A stretch of 64,000 bases of DNA. Origin: JABAYQ01 sp049890095 (GTDB lineage Bacteria; Bacteroidota; Bacteroidia; Flavobacteriales; UBA7312). A model generated the notes under the pieces. That model had not been told where the DNA came from. It searched no databases and saw only the letters and a program-made list of their open reading frames with translations. Location: contig JBMHCD010000009.1 in assembly GCA_049890095.1 (NCBI GenBank), forward strand, positions 62,001 to 126,000, read 5' to 3'. A program made the translations under genes and the position numbers. Of the stretch, positions 16,346 to 24,942 are shown one piece after another. Numbering within the stretch: the first letter of the stretch is position 1; each line of letters opens with the position of its first letter.

Positions 16346-18253
16346 ATGAAAAATTTTTATTCATTTTTAGGTGCTATTCTAATTGCAGGTAGCGTATTTG
16401 CTCAAGGAATAGCATTAGATAACCTTAAACCTGCTAAGAAAAACCCAAATAATGCAATACTTACAACAGTAAAATCACCTTCTTATATTACTCTAAGACA
16501 AGCTGTTGATTGTTCAACTTCTGACGCATTCTATTGTGAAGACTTTGAAGGTAATGATATTGTTGCTCCTGCACTTCCATCAGACATGAGCACTATTTCT
16601 GAGGAATCAAATTATTTTGTTCCTGCACCTGGAGCTACTTCAGTACAAGTTGGTCAAGGAGTTCAAGTTTCTGGTTTCTTTACTGGTAATGCTTCTGATG
16701 CTAACGTTGGTGGCTTTTTACCTGTTGAAGAACATACTCAATTTGCAATGACTAATGATGACTCATGTATGCCAGCAAATTCTGCTCCAAATGAAAACAA
16801 TAATTGCGATCTTTCTTTCGAAAGATTAATTTTGCCAACACTAGATTTCACTGGTCAGGCAGGAATGTGGTTGTTATTTGAATATTATGAAGATGGAAAT
16901 TACGGTGGTGGAGATTCTAAAGTTGAACTAACAACAGATGGTAACAACTGGATTGAAATTGGCGGTCCTTTGGAAAAAGCTGAAGCATGGCAAACAGCAG
17001 CATTTGATTTAAGTGCATACGAAGGTGAAGAGACTGTTACAATTCGAATTACATGGTCAGATGGTAATTCATGGGCTTCTGGTTTTGCAATAGATGATAT
17101 TGTTATCAACCCACTTCCTGATTATGCAATAAATCTTATCGAAATCGAACAAGCCTTCCCAAGTACTTATTTTGGTAGAACTTCATACCAACAAGTACCT
17201 TTATCTCAAGCATCAGCGACAGCTTATAATTTCATAGGTGCACTAAAAAACCTAGGACTTAACGCTTTGGATAGTGCTAGACTACATGCATCAATAACTA
17301 GCGAAGGATTTAGTACTACATCATTTGGTATAAATACTTTAAGCTTAGCACAAGACACTTTCTTTTGTAATGATGTGTGGACACCTACTTCGGCTGGAAC
17401 ATATACTGCTGATATTTATGGTGCTAGTGATAATAATATTTCTACAGCAACAGAATCTGTAACATTTACAGTTAGTGAAACAGAATATGCAAGAGATGCT
17501 GCCGGTACTACATCAGATTATACAGGAGGTTCGTATATCAACGATCAGGGAGACGAACAAAGAGGTAATATCTTTGACATTTATGCAGATGAAACATTAT
17601 ATGCTATTAAAGTAAGAATTCACCCTGCAACCTCACCAAATACAAGAGCAAAAGCTATATTAAATACTGTTGATCCAACTTCTGGAGATGTTAGCTACCT
17701 TACAGAAACTGGTCTAAAAGATGTAGGTGCATCTGCTGATGTTGACGGTTGGTATAATTTTGTATTCGATACTCCAATACCAGTTACTGCAGGAGAAGTA
17801 TTACTACCTACTATTTATTCAGACTTTAATGGTTTGGACACTTTAGTAATAGCAAACAATGGTGCTAGTGATATAGGCGAAACTTTATTGCAAGATATTA
17901 GCGGTACTAATGGTGACGCTGGCGAATGGTACTACACTTCTGCAACAGCAATGGTTAGATTAAGTTTTGATCCTAATGTTGTAGGAATAAACGAATTTAA
18001 AGCTGGAAATATCAATATTTATCCTAATCCAAGTAATGGTTCTTTCAATCTTGACATCAACAGAACTGAATCAAGTGATTTAGAATTAACTATTCAAAAT
18101 ACATTAGGTCAGATTGTTTATTCTGAAACTTTATCAAATGTTTCTAAACTTCAAAAACAAATTAACCTATCCAATTTAGAAGCTGGTATATATACAGTAA
18201 CTATAACTGACGAAAGCAAATTAAGCTCTAGTCAAAAAGTAATTATTCAATAA
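16346..18253 (+). CDS. Secreted T9SS type A sorting domain protein with MAM-like jelly-roll domain
   Basis: A secreted or surface protein of unknown function. The 635-residue product has a signal peptide (hydrophobic residues 4-18, likely cleavage near FA-QG), then a beta-rich domain around 130-255 resembling MAM or other adhesive jelly-roll modules and ending in SGFAIDDIVI. A repeat-rich middle follows, and a type A sorting domain for the type IX secretion system occupies about 555-635, with NIYPNPSNG, LGQIVY and a final KVIIQ. It is a tandem paralogue of the next gene: the region from EYARD through RGNIFDIY and AKAIL aligns clearly. Followed by a strong terminator. Confidence 0.85.
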   Translation: MKNFYSFLGAILIAGSVFAQGIALDNLKPAKKNPNNAILTTVKSPSYITLRQAVDCSTSDAFYCEDFEGNDIVAPALPSDMSTISEESNYFVPAPGATSVQVGQGVQVSGFFTGNASDANVGGFLPVEEHTQFAMTNDDSCMPANSAPNENNNCDLSFERLILPTLDFTGQAGMWLLFEYYEDGNYGGGDSKVELTTDGNNWIEIGGPLEKAEAWQTAAFDLSAYEGEETVTIRITWSDGNSWASGFAIDDIVINPLPDYAINLIEIEQAFPSTYFGRTSYQQVPLSQASATAYNFIGALKNLGLNALDSARLHASITSEGFSTTSFGINTLSLAQDTFFCNDVWTPTSAGTYTADIYGASDNNISTATESVTFTVSETEYARDAAGTTSDYTGGSYINDQGDEQRGNIFDIYADETLYAIKVRIHPATSPNTRAKAILNTVDPTSGDVSYLTETGLKDVGASADVDGWYNFVFDTPIPVTAGEVLLPTIYSDFNGLDTLVIANNGASDIGETLLQDISGTNGDAGEWYYTSATAMVRLSFDPNVVGINEFKAGNINIYPNPSNGSFNLDINRTESSDLELTIQNTLGQIVYSETLSNVSKLQKQINLSNLEAGIYTVTITDESKLSSSQKVIIQ

Positions 18254-18276
18254 TTACAAAACTTAACTTTAACAAG

Positions 18277-18305
18277 AAAAGCAAGTCTAACGACTTGCTT
18301 TTTTT
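18277..18305 (+). terminator. Intrinsic terminator after the first T9SS cargo gene
   Basis: AAGCAAGTC at 18279-18287 pairs perfectly with GACTTGCTT at 18292-18300 across a 4-nt loop, extended by A-T pairs and followed by a T-run from 18299 to 18305. It is a clear intrinsic terminator that separates the two tandem paralogues. Confidence 0.9.
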
Positions 18306-18312
18306 ATTTTAG

Positions 18313-18320
18313 TATATTTG
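18313..18320 (+). promoter_or_regulatory. Predicted promoter -7 box of the second T9SS cargo gene
   Basis: TATATTTG matches TAnnTTTG, 32 nt before the ATG at 18353. A TTG at 18295-18297 is 15 nt upstream, shorter than usual spacing, and lies in the terminator stem. With the terminator just before it, this gene appears to be its own transcription unit. Confidence 0.45.
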
Positions 18321-18352
18321 TCACTATATTTACCTCTTAAAGAAAATTTAAA

Positions 18353-20200
18353 ATGAAAAAAATTAATTTATCTATCGCATTAACCTTATTCGTATTTATT
18401 TGTTCTAACTCTCAAACTATATTAGAAGTTCCAACTATTCAAGAACCAATAAATCAACATTTAACTCAAGAAAGAAGTTCTGCTGAAGATACAAGTATCT
18501 GGTATGAAGACTTTAGATATGGGTTAGGAGGAAATAATGGTTCAGCAGATCCACAATGGACCTTTTCAGGATCAGATGGTGATATTTGGGCCTACGATAC
18601 TGACGGATCCAATGGTCAATATGCTGGTCAAACGCCTTATTTATTAACTTCACAATCTGCTGGAAATGGCTGGATGATTTTTGATGCTGATGCAGATAAC
18701 CCTGGAATACCTGCTCAATTTAACGCTAAAAATGGTCAATTAATTAGCCCTTATATAGATCTATCAAATGATACTAATATCACGCTTAGATTTGAACATG
18801 CTTTCAGATGGTGTTGTGGTAGTGAACACGAACTTTCTGTTGGTGTCAGCATTGATAATGGTATCTCATGGAATAATTTTATTGTTAATGATAACTATGT
18901 TACTAATGAATTGGCTACCACTCACGAAACAAGTATTATACTTTCCGACATAGCTGGTGGTGAAGACAGTGTTTTAATCCGATTCGATTGGGGAGGAACA
19001 GAGCAAACCGCTTCTCATTATTATTGGATGATAGATGATGTAAGTATAATAGAAACTCCTGCCGAATTTGCTTATCTAGTTGATAGTTATGTACGTTTTC
19101 CTAGCACATGGCTTGGAGGAACTTTTTATAGCACTGTTCCCTTAGCTCAAGCACAATCAACATCATACTTTTTTGGAGGTATTGTTGAAAACTTAGGTGT
19201 AAACACCCTAGATAGTGCACGAATTTATGGTGAAATATCATCAGAAAATTTTGCCGAACAAAGCTTTGGAGCTACATTAGAAACCCAATTTAGAGATACT
19301 TTATTCTGTATAAATGGTTTCACGCCTAACGCAACTGGTGAATTTATTGGCGAAATTTATGCAATGGACGATAACGAAGTAACATCTGAAATTGATTCTA
19401 TAATTTTTGGAGTTTCAGAATACGAATATGCTAGAGATAGAGGAGATTTCGCTCAAGCGTTTGGACGCTCAACAATAAATGGTGAAGGAACAGAAATAAG
19501 AGGAAATATTTTTGATATTTATCAAGATGCTGAAATATATTCTATAAGAGTTTATATCGATGAGGCTACTTCTTTAAATGCTGAAGCAAAAGCTATTCTT
19601 CATGTCGCTACCCCTGGTCAAAATCCACCTTACTTATATGAAGATGAAACTTTGACTGTTGATGTTGGTCAAAACACAGAACAATGGGTTGATTTTATGT
19701 TTAATAATCCGTACCAAGCAACCGCTGGTCAAGTTTTATTAGCAACTATATATGCCGAATTTACAGATGGATTAGACTCTGTTGTAATTGGAGCATCTGG
19801 CTTAAGCCAACCTGGTGAAACAATGTTGCAAGATGTTGATGGAGTTCAAGGAGACCCTGGCACATGGTATTATACGACTCAAACTTCTATGGTTCGTTTA
19901 AATTTTGATCCAAACGCACAAGCACCTGTTTCTGTAAACGATATAAAAGACATTTCATTCAATGTTTATCCAAATCCTAACAATGGTATTTTTAATATTG
20001 AAATTGATAATAACAAAAAAAGTAATTTTGAAATAAGTGTTCAAAATACTTTAGGTCAAAATGTGTACACGGAAGAGTTGAGTAAAATAACTAAACTAAA
20101 TAAGTTAATGGATTTATCTTATTTAGAAAAAGGGGTTTATACAATAACTATTTCTGAAAATGACAAAAAATACTACAGTCAAAAAATAGTAATTCAATAG
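18353..20200 (+). CDS. Secreted T9SS type A sorting domain protein, paralogue of the preceding gene
   Basis: Function unknown; secreted or surface-attached. The 615-residue protein has a signal peptide (residues 1 to about 20), a MAM-like beta-rich domain (about 45-235, ending HYYWMIDDVSII), a middle region that aligns with the upstream paralogue (FPSTWLGGTFY versus FPSTYFGRTSY; EIRGNIFDIY versus EQRGNIFDIY), and a type A sorting domain over the last 80 residues with NVYPNPNNG and a final KIVIQ. The conserved layout and adjacency show a tandem duplication, now well diverged. Similar cargo proteins in this phylum are often adhesins or cell-surface proteins, but nothing here proves that. Confidence 0.85.
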   Translation: MKKINLSIALTLFVFICSNSQTILEVPTIQEPINQHLTQERSSAEDTSIWYEDFRYGLGGNNGSADPQWTFSGSDGDIWAYDTDGSNGQYAGQTPYLLTSQSAGNGWMIFDADADNPGIPAQFNAKNGQLISPYIDLSNDTNITLRFEHAFRWCCGSEHELSVGVSIDNGISWNNFIVNDNYVTNELATTHETSIILSDIAGGEDSVLIRFDWGGTEQTASHYYWMIDDVSIIETPAEFAYLVDSYVRFPSTWLGGTFYSTVPLAQAQSTSYFFGGIVENLGVNTLDSARIYGEISSENFAEQSFGATLETQFRDTLFCINGFTPNATGEFIGEIYAMDDNEVTSEIDSIIFGVSEYEYARDRGDFAQAFGRSTINGEGTEIRGNIFDIYQDAEIYSIRVYIDEATSLNAEAKAILHVATPGQNPPYLYEDETLTVDVGQNTEQWVDFMFNNPYQATAGQVLLATIYAEFTDGLDSVVIGASGLSQPGETMLQDVDGVQGDPGTWYYTTQTSMVRLNFDPNAQAPVSVNDIKDISFNVYPNPNNGIFNIEIDNNKKSNFEISVQNTLGQNVYTEELSKITKLNKLMDLSYLEKGVYTITISENDKKYYSQKIVIQ

Positions 20201-20209
20201 ATAAGAGAT

Positions 20210-20245
20210 AAAGCCCTAAGATTAAAAACTTAGGGCTTTAATTTT
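20210..20245 (+). terminator. Intrinsic terminator between the T9SS gene and mlaF-like gene
   Basis: AAAGCCCTAAG at 20210-20220 pairs perfectly with CTTAGGGCTTT at 20229-20239 across an 8-nt loop, followed by a T-rich stretch (20240-20247). The right arm contains the last codons and stop (20230-20232) of the convergent ABC gene. It works best for the plus strand; the minus side lacks an immediate U-run. Confidence 0.88.
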
Positions 20246-20976
20246 TTAAATAATTTAGAAGCAAAAACAAAATCATTTAGCTCTTTACATTCGGATGATA
20301 AGATTTCATCTTTATTACCTTTCCACGATAGGTTTCCATTACTCAAAAAAGCAATATTATCTCCTATTTCCATAACAGAATTCATATCGTGAGTATTTAC
20401 AATTGTTGTAATTTTATATTCTTGGGTTATTTCTCTAATAAGATTATCAATAATAATGGCTGTTTGTGGGTCTAAACCAGAGTTTGGTTCATCGCAAAAC
20501 AAATATTTAGGCTTCATAGAAATAGCTCTTGCAATAGCTACTCTTTTTATCATCCCCCCACTTAACTCAGAAGGGTATAAATCGTTAACATTAGATAGAT
20601 TTACTCTATTCAAACAAAACTCTATTCGATCGTTTTTTTCACTCTGACTCATGTTTGTAAACATATCTAGGCCAAAAGAAATATTATCTTTTACTGTCAA
20701 ATAATCAAATAATGCTCCACCCTGAAATAACATGCCGATATCTTGTCGAAGTTTACGCTTTTCTTTTTTATGTAATTGAGAAAAATTTTGATTATCGAAT
20801 AGTATGTTTCCTGAGTCATGCTGATGTAATCCAATCATACATTTTATGAGCGTTGTTTTACCCGACCCACTAGCACCAATAATTAAATTCGTTTTTCCAG
20901 CCTCAAATTCAAAAGAAAAATCTTTTAAAACATGATTTTCTCCAAATGATTTATTGATTTTTTCTAATTTAATCAT
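20230..20976 (-). CDS. ABC transporter ATP-binding protein, MlaF-like
   Basis: The ATPase of an MlaEF-type ABC system that moves phospholipids between the inner and outer membranes. The 248-residue protein has Walker A GASGSGKTT (about 34-42), ABC signature LSGG (about 139-142), Walker B and H-loop VNTHD (about 193). MFQGGALFD after the Q-loop is characteristic of MlaF-like ATPases. Its ATG overlaps the stop of the permease gene by 4 bp. No MlaD-type substrate-binding protein is adjacent in this window. Confidence 0.85.
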   Translation of the reverse strand: MIKLEKINKSFGENHVLKDFSFEFEAGKTNLIIGASGSGKTTLIKCMIGLHQHDSGNILFDNQNFSQLHKKEKRKLRQDIGMLFQGGALFDYLTVKDNISFGLDMFTNMSQSEKNDRIEFCLNRVNLSNVNDLYPSELSGGMIKRVAIARAISMKPKYLFCDEPNSGLDPQTAIIIDNLIREITQEYKITTIVNTHDMNSVMEIGDNIAFLSNGNLSWKGNKDEILSSECKELNDFVFASKLFKKLKP

Positions 20977-21716
20977 GACAACATTAATTGAGTAATTATA
21001 AAGTTAATTATCAATACAACTACACTACTATAAACAACCGCTTTTGTGCTAGACTTTCCAACTGCCAAGGCACCTCCTTTGGTAAAATATCCAAAATAGG
21101 ACGAAATAGAAGAAATCGCAAAGGCAAAAAACAATGTTTTGACAACTGCATACAAAATATGGTATGGCTCAAACCAATAGCTCAATCCATATAAAAATTC
21201 TGTTTTACTAATAATACCTCCCAATGTTGCCGCCAAAAATCCTCCAAGCATACCAACTCCCATACTCAAAATGACTAAAAATGGGAAAAACAAAACAGAA
21301 GCAATAATTTTGGGCATAATAATAAATGAACTAGAATTTATTCCCATTATTTCCAATGCATCTATTTGCTCTGAAACTCTCATAGTACCAATTTCTGAGG
21401 CAATACTGGACCCAACCTTTCCGGCTAAAATTAATGCTATCATTGTTGGCGAAAACTCTAAAATTAATGACTCTCTTGTTGCATATCCAATCAAGTATTT
21501 TGGAATAAAAGGGTTGTTTAGTTGAAGCCCCGTTTGAATTGTTACAACTGCTCCCATAAACAATGAAATAATGGATACAATTGCTAACGAATTAAAGCCA
21601 AGATTAATCATTTCTGCAACAACTCGACTAGCATAAATTTTGTTATTTTCAGGTTTAGAAAAAACCTGTCTCAACAAAGCAAAATACTTACCAATATTTC
21701 TTATTAATTTTATCAT
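20973..21716 (-). CDS. ABC transporter permease, MlaE family
   Basis: The membrane permease partner of the preceding ATPase in a lipid-asymmetry or lipid-transport complex. The 247-residue protein has about five hydrophobic segments and the MlaE family landmarks: ALILAGKVGSSIASEIGTMRVSEQIDALEIMGI (described here as the conserved coupling region, about 95-127) and the P-x-x-IA segment after it. It is the promoter-proximal gene of the pair. A -7 box at 21727-21734 is only 10 nt before its ATG. Confidence 0.88.
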   Translation of the reverse strand: MIKLIRNIGKYFALLRQVFSKPENNKIYASRVVAEMINLGFNSLAIVSIISLFMGAVVTIQTGLQLNNPFIPKYLIGYATRESLILEFSPTMIALILAGKVGSSIASEIGTMRVSEQIDALEIMGINSSSFIIMPKIIASVLFFPFLVILSMGVGMLGGFLAATLGGIISKTEFLYGLSYWFEPYHILYAVVKTLFFAFAISSISSYFGYFTKGGALAVGKSSTKAVVYSSVVVLIINFIITQLMLS

Positions 21717-21726
21717 ATTTTCATAT

Positions 21727-21734
21727 CAAAAATA
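21727..21734 (-). promoter_or_regulatory. Predicted promoter -7 box of the MlaE-MlaF operon
   Basis: The minus strand reads TATTTTTG (matches TAnnTTTG), 10 nt before the ATG at 21716, implying a leader of only a few nucleotides. No clear -33 TTG is present at normal spacing. Confidence 0.4.
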
Positions 21735-21797
21735 ACAATAATAAAGATTAACTTTAGAATCTTTAAAAGAATTAAACAAATTTGTTAATATTGGTAT

Positions 21798-21938
21798 ATG
21801 AGAATAGTAAAATATATATGGTTATTGCTTGTTTTTTCTTCATTAATTAGTTGTAAGGCACTTAAAAAAAATTGCGATTGCCCTAACTTTTCTGATAAAA
21901 AAATCAACTCAAAAAAAACTGAATCTATTTTAACTTAG
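21798..21938 (+). CDS. Small lipoprotein, 46 residues, with Cys-Asp-Cys-Pro motif
   Basis: A short gene starting with ATG at 21798 and ending with TAG. The product has a basic N-terminus, a hydrophobic core and a lipobox LISC with the lipidated cysteine at residue 19, leaving a mature peptide of about 28 residues containing CDCP (27-30) and a lysine- and serine-rich tail. It precedes feoA by 28 bp on the same strand, so it may belong to the iron-uptake unit; the two closely spaced cysteines could bind metal (inference). I do not know a named family for it. It could be a fortuitous frame, but the lipobox argues otherwise. Confidence 0.6.
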   Translation: MRIVKYIWLLLVFSSLISCKALKKNCDCPNFSDKKINSKKTESILT

Positions 21939-21966
21939 AATAATACTAAATAAGTAAATTCGCTTT

Positions 21967-22197
21967 ATGATAAAATTAGGAGACTTAAAACTAGGAGAAG
22001 AGGCAATCATAGATTCTTTTTTGGATACAGATATTTCATTAAAATTAATGGAAATGGGATGCTTGCCAGGAGAAAAAATTTGTGTTGAAAGACGAGCTCC
22101 TTTGGGTGATCCAATAGCAATATCTGTTTCGGGCTATCTTTTAAGTGTACGTGAAGAAGAAGCCAATTCTATTCTCGTGAACACCAAAGAATTATAA
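21967..22197 (+). CDS. feoA: Ferrous iron transport protein A (FeoA)
   Basis: FeoA is a small cytoplasmic SH3-like protein needed for the activity of the FeoB ferrous-iron transporter. The 76-residue product has the family length and pattern: LGEEAIIDSF at the start, LKLMEMGCLPGE (about 26-37), and GDPIAISVSGYLLSVREEEA toward the end, corresponding to the conserved ALR/SVR-x-x-EA segment. It precedes feoB by 7 bp. FeoA and FeoB are separate polypeptides here, whereas some Bacteroidota fuse them. Confidence 0.93.
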   Translation: MIKLGDLKLGEEAIIDSFLDTDISLKLMEMGCLPGEKICVERRAPLGDPIAISVSGYLLSVREEEANSILVNTKEL

Positions 22198-22204
22198 TAA
22201 AAGC

Positions 22205-24316
22205 TTGAAAAAAATCAATCATAAAATCACCGTAGCCTTAGTAGGAAATCCTAACAGTGGTAAAACAACTCTTTTTAACAACTTAACCGGTCTCAATCAA
22301 AAAGTAGGCAACTTTCCTGGTGTAACAGTAGATAAAAAAATTGGTAATTGTCAAATTATTCAATCCTCCACTAAAGACGTTATCAACACTGAGTTTATTG
22401 ATTTACCAGGAACGTATAGTTTATATCCAAAATCTATAGAAGAATCAATTACATCAAAAATATTGTGTGATCTTGTTCATGAAAATAAAGCTGATGTAAA
22501 TGTAATTATTGTTGATGCATCTAATCTAAAACGATCATTAAACTTAGCAACTCAGGTAATCGATCTAAAAACACCTTCCATCCTAGCTTTAAATATGATG
22601 GACTTAGTTGAAAAAGACGGTATTATTATTGATGTAAATAAAATACAAGAAAGTTTGGGGGTTCCGGTTGTAGAGATAAATGCACGAAAAAAGATTGGGA
22701 TTGATAATTTAAAACAAGCGATTTTAAAATACAAGGATCAAAAAACACCCAATGATTTTGTTGACATAAATAATATAAACCCTCTTTTATTTGATGAAAT
22801 CAGATCTAAGATAGATTCAAATTTGAATGACTTCTCATGTTTACAATTAGTATGTAATTTAGATGAGAATGGGCTAAATATTGAACAAAAGCAAAATCTT
22901 CAAACGATTGTTAGAAATACAAAGTTTATTTCTAAGAGAGCTCAAGCAACAGAAACTGTTAGACGTTATAAATCCATTGATAAGATTTTAACAAGTGCAG
23001 TAAAGTGTCCTGACTCAAGTAAAAACAAACAACTTACCAATAAATTTGATAAATTTCTTACTCATCCTGTTTGGGGCTTTTCAAGCTTTTTAGTAATCCT
23101 TTTTCTTATTTTCCAAGCTATGTTCTCATGGTCATCCTTACCCATGGATTTAATAGATGAAGGGTTTTCTAATTTATCTCAATTTGTCGCTCAAACTTTA
23201 CCTCCTGGACCACTTAATAATTTATTAGTCGATGGTGTAATTGCTGGTTTGGGTGGAATTGTAATTTTTGTTCCTCAAATACTTATCCTGTTTGCTTTTA
23301 TTGCAATACTTGAAGACACAGGCTATATGTCTAGAGTTAGTTTCATAACAGACAAAGTTATGCGAGGATTTGGATTATCAGGAAGATCTATAATTCCTTT
23401 ATTAAGTGGAGCAGCTTGTGCGATCCCAGCGGTAATGTCGGCACGTACGATTCCAAATTGGAAAGAAAGAATCATCACCATCATGGTTGTTCCACTAATG
23501 AGTTGTTCGGCCAGATTGCCAGTATATACACTGTTGATTTCTATGATGATTCCATCAGAAAAAACTTGGTTGATTTTTAATTTACAAGGATTAATATTGA
23601 TGGCTTTTTACTTAATTGGATTTATAGCTGCCCTTGCCGTTGCTAAATTCATGAAATACATTCTGAAGTCAAAGCAACGCTCTTTTTATGTAATGGAGCT
23701 ACCAACATACAAAACACCTAATTGGAAAACAATTCTGTACACCACTGTAGAAAAAGTAAAAATATTCTTATTTGATGCAGGTAAAATTATTATTGCAGTT
23801 TCAATCATTCTTTGGGTTCTTTCCTCCTATGGTCCTTCAGGAAAATTTGAAAAAATAGAACAAGAGCATAAAATGAAAGCAGATGCAGAATTGATTATCG
23901 CAAGCGAAAAGCTCGAAGCATCTTATGCTGGAATAATTGGTAAATCCATAGAGCCTGTAATAAAACCACTTGGTTTTGATTGGAAGATTGGTATTTCAAT
24001 AATAACATCATTTGCTGCAAGAGAAGTTTTTGTTGGAACGATGTCAACCATTTATAGTGTTGGAGATGCTGATAATACTAAATCAATAAAAGAAAAGCTA
24101 ATGTCTTATAAAAATCCGGAAACGGGAGAAGCTTTTTTTACTCCAGCAGTTGCTATTTCATTGATGTTATTTTATGCTTTTGCAATGCAATGTATGAGCA
24201 CCTTAGCTATTGTTTTTCGAGAAACCAATAATTGGAAATGGCCTATAATTCAATTTCTGTATATGAGTGGATTGGCTTATATTGCTAGTTATATAGCTTT
24301 TCAGCTTCTGAGTTAA
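22205..24316 (+). CDS. feoB: Ferrous iron transport protein B (FeoB)
   Basis: FeoB is the inner-membrane Fe(II) permease with a cytoplasmic G-protein domain. The 703-residue protein has G1 GNPNSGKTT (14-22), G3 DLPGTYSL (about 64-71) and the G4-like NMMD, then two Gate (nucleoside-transporter-like) regions with the conserved SGAACAIPA cysteine segment (about 398-406). It starts with TTG at 22205, placing the start 10 residues before G1, as in relatives. Its TAA stop shares its last A with the ATG of the SprT-like gene (24316), indicating translational coupling. No FeoC is visible. Confidence 0.95.
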   Translation: MKKINHKITVALVGNPNSGKTTLFNNLTGLNQKVGNFPGVTVDKKIGNCQIIQSSTKDVINTEFIDLPGTYSLYPKSIEESITSKILCDLVHENKADVNVIIVDASNLKRSLNLATQVIDLKTPSILALNMMDLVEKDGIIIDVNKIQESLGVPVVEINARKKIGIDNLKQAILKYKDQKTPNDFVDINNINPLLFDEIRSKIDSNLNDFSCLQLVCNLDENGLNIEQKQNLQTIVRNTKFISKRAQATETVRRYKSIDKILTSAVKCPDSSKNKQLTNKFDKFLTHPVWGFSSFLVILFLIFQAMFSWSSLPMDLIDEGFSNLSQFVAQTLPPGPLNNLLVDGVIAGLGGIVIFVPQILILFAFIAILEDTGYMSRVSFITDKVMRGFGLSGRSIIPLLSGAACAIPAVMSARTIPNWKERIITIMVVPLMSCSARLPVYTLLISMMIPSEKTWLIFNLQGLILMAFYLIGFIAALAVAKFMKYILKSKQRSFYVMELPTYKTPNWKTILYTTVEKVKIFLFDAGKIIIAVSIILWVLSSYGPSGKFEKIEQEHKMKADAELIIASEKLEASYAGIIGKSIEPVIKPLGFDWKIGISIITSFAAREVFVGTMSTIYSVGDADNTKSIKEKLMSYKNPETGEAFFTPAVAISLMLFYAFAMQCMSTLAIVFRETNNWKWPIIQFLYMSGLAYIASYIAFQLLS

Positions 24317-24897
24317 TGAATAAACTAGAACATTATATTCCAAGCCAAGCAAAAAACAAAATTTTTGAATGGCTAGAAAGTTATCAATGTAATCTCAAAA
24401 TTTGTAGTCCACGATTAAGCAAACTTGGAGATTATCAGTATAAAAATAAAAAGCATTTTATATCCGTAAATGATAATTTAAACCCTTATTCTTTTCTTAT
24501 TACATTAACACATGAAATTGCACATATGATGGTTTTTAACGAGTATGGTCATAAAGTTAAACCTCATGGTTACGAATGGAAAATAACATTTCAAAAACTG
24601 ATGTTAAATTTTATACCGTTATTTCCTAAAGATATACAAAGAGAATTATCTAGACATATTAAAAATCCAAAAGCAAGTACAACATCAGACCCGTCATTAA
24701 TTACTGTTCTAGAAAATTATAATACTACAACTATTTTAAGAATTTGCAACATTAAAGATGGAACTAAATTTTATACAGATAATGGTAAAGAATATGTGAG
24801 ACTTCATAAAGTAAGAACTCGAATAAAATGTAAGAATTTGAAAAACAATAAGTTATATCTTTTTAATCCAATCTGTAGCATTCATTTAAAAAAATGA
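24316..24897 (+). CDS. SprT-like zinc metalloprotease-fold protein
   Basis: A 193-residue protein with the SprT-domain zinc motif HEIAH (about 68-72) preceded by TLTHE and followed by a conserved GHKVKPHGYEWK segment (H and W typical of SprT). In eukaryotes the related SPRTN cleaves DNA-protein crosslinks; the bacterial function is not established. Four C-terminal cysteines expected for a zinc ribbon are reduced to a few (C-x-I and C-x-N), so that part seems degenerate. Coupled by a 1-nt overlap to feoB, which suggests co-expression with iron uptake but not a proven functional tie. Confidence 0.75.
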   Translation: MNKLEHYIPSQAKNKIFEWLESYQCNLKICSPRLSKLGDYQYKNKKHFISVNDNLNPYSFLITLTHEIAHMMVFNEYGHKVKPHGYEWKITFQKLMLNFIPLFPKDIQRELSRHIKNPKASTTSDPSLITVLENYNTTTILRICNIKDGTKFYTDNGKEYVRLHKVRTRIKCKNLKNNKLYLFNPICSIHLKK

Positions 24898-24942
24898 TTT
24901 TCAAAATAAATATTATTTTTACAAATCTGAAAAAAGTGTATC

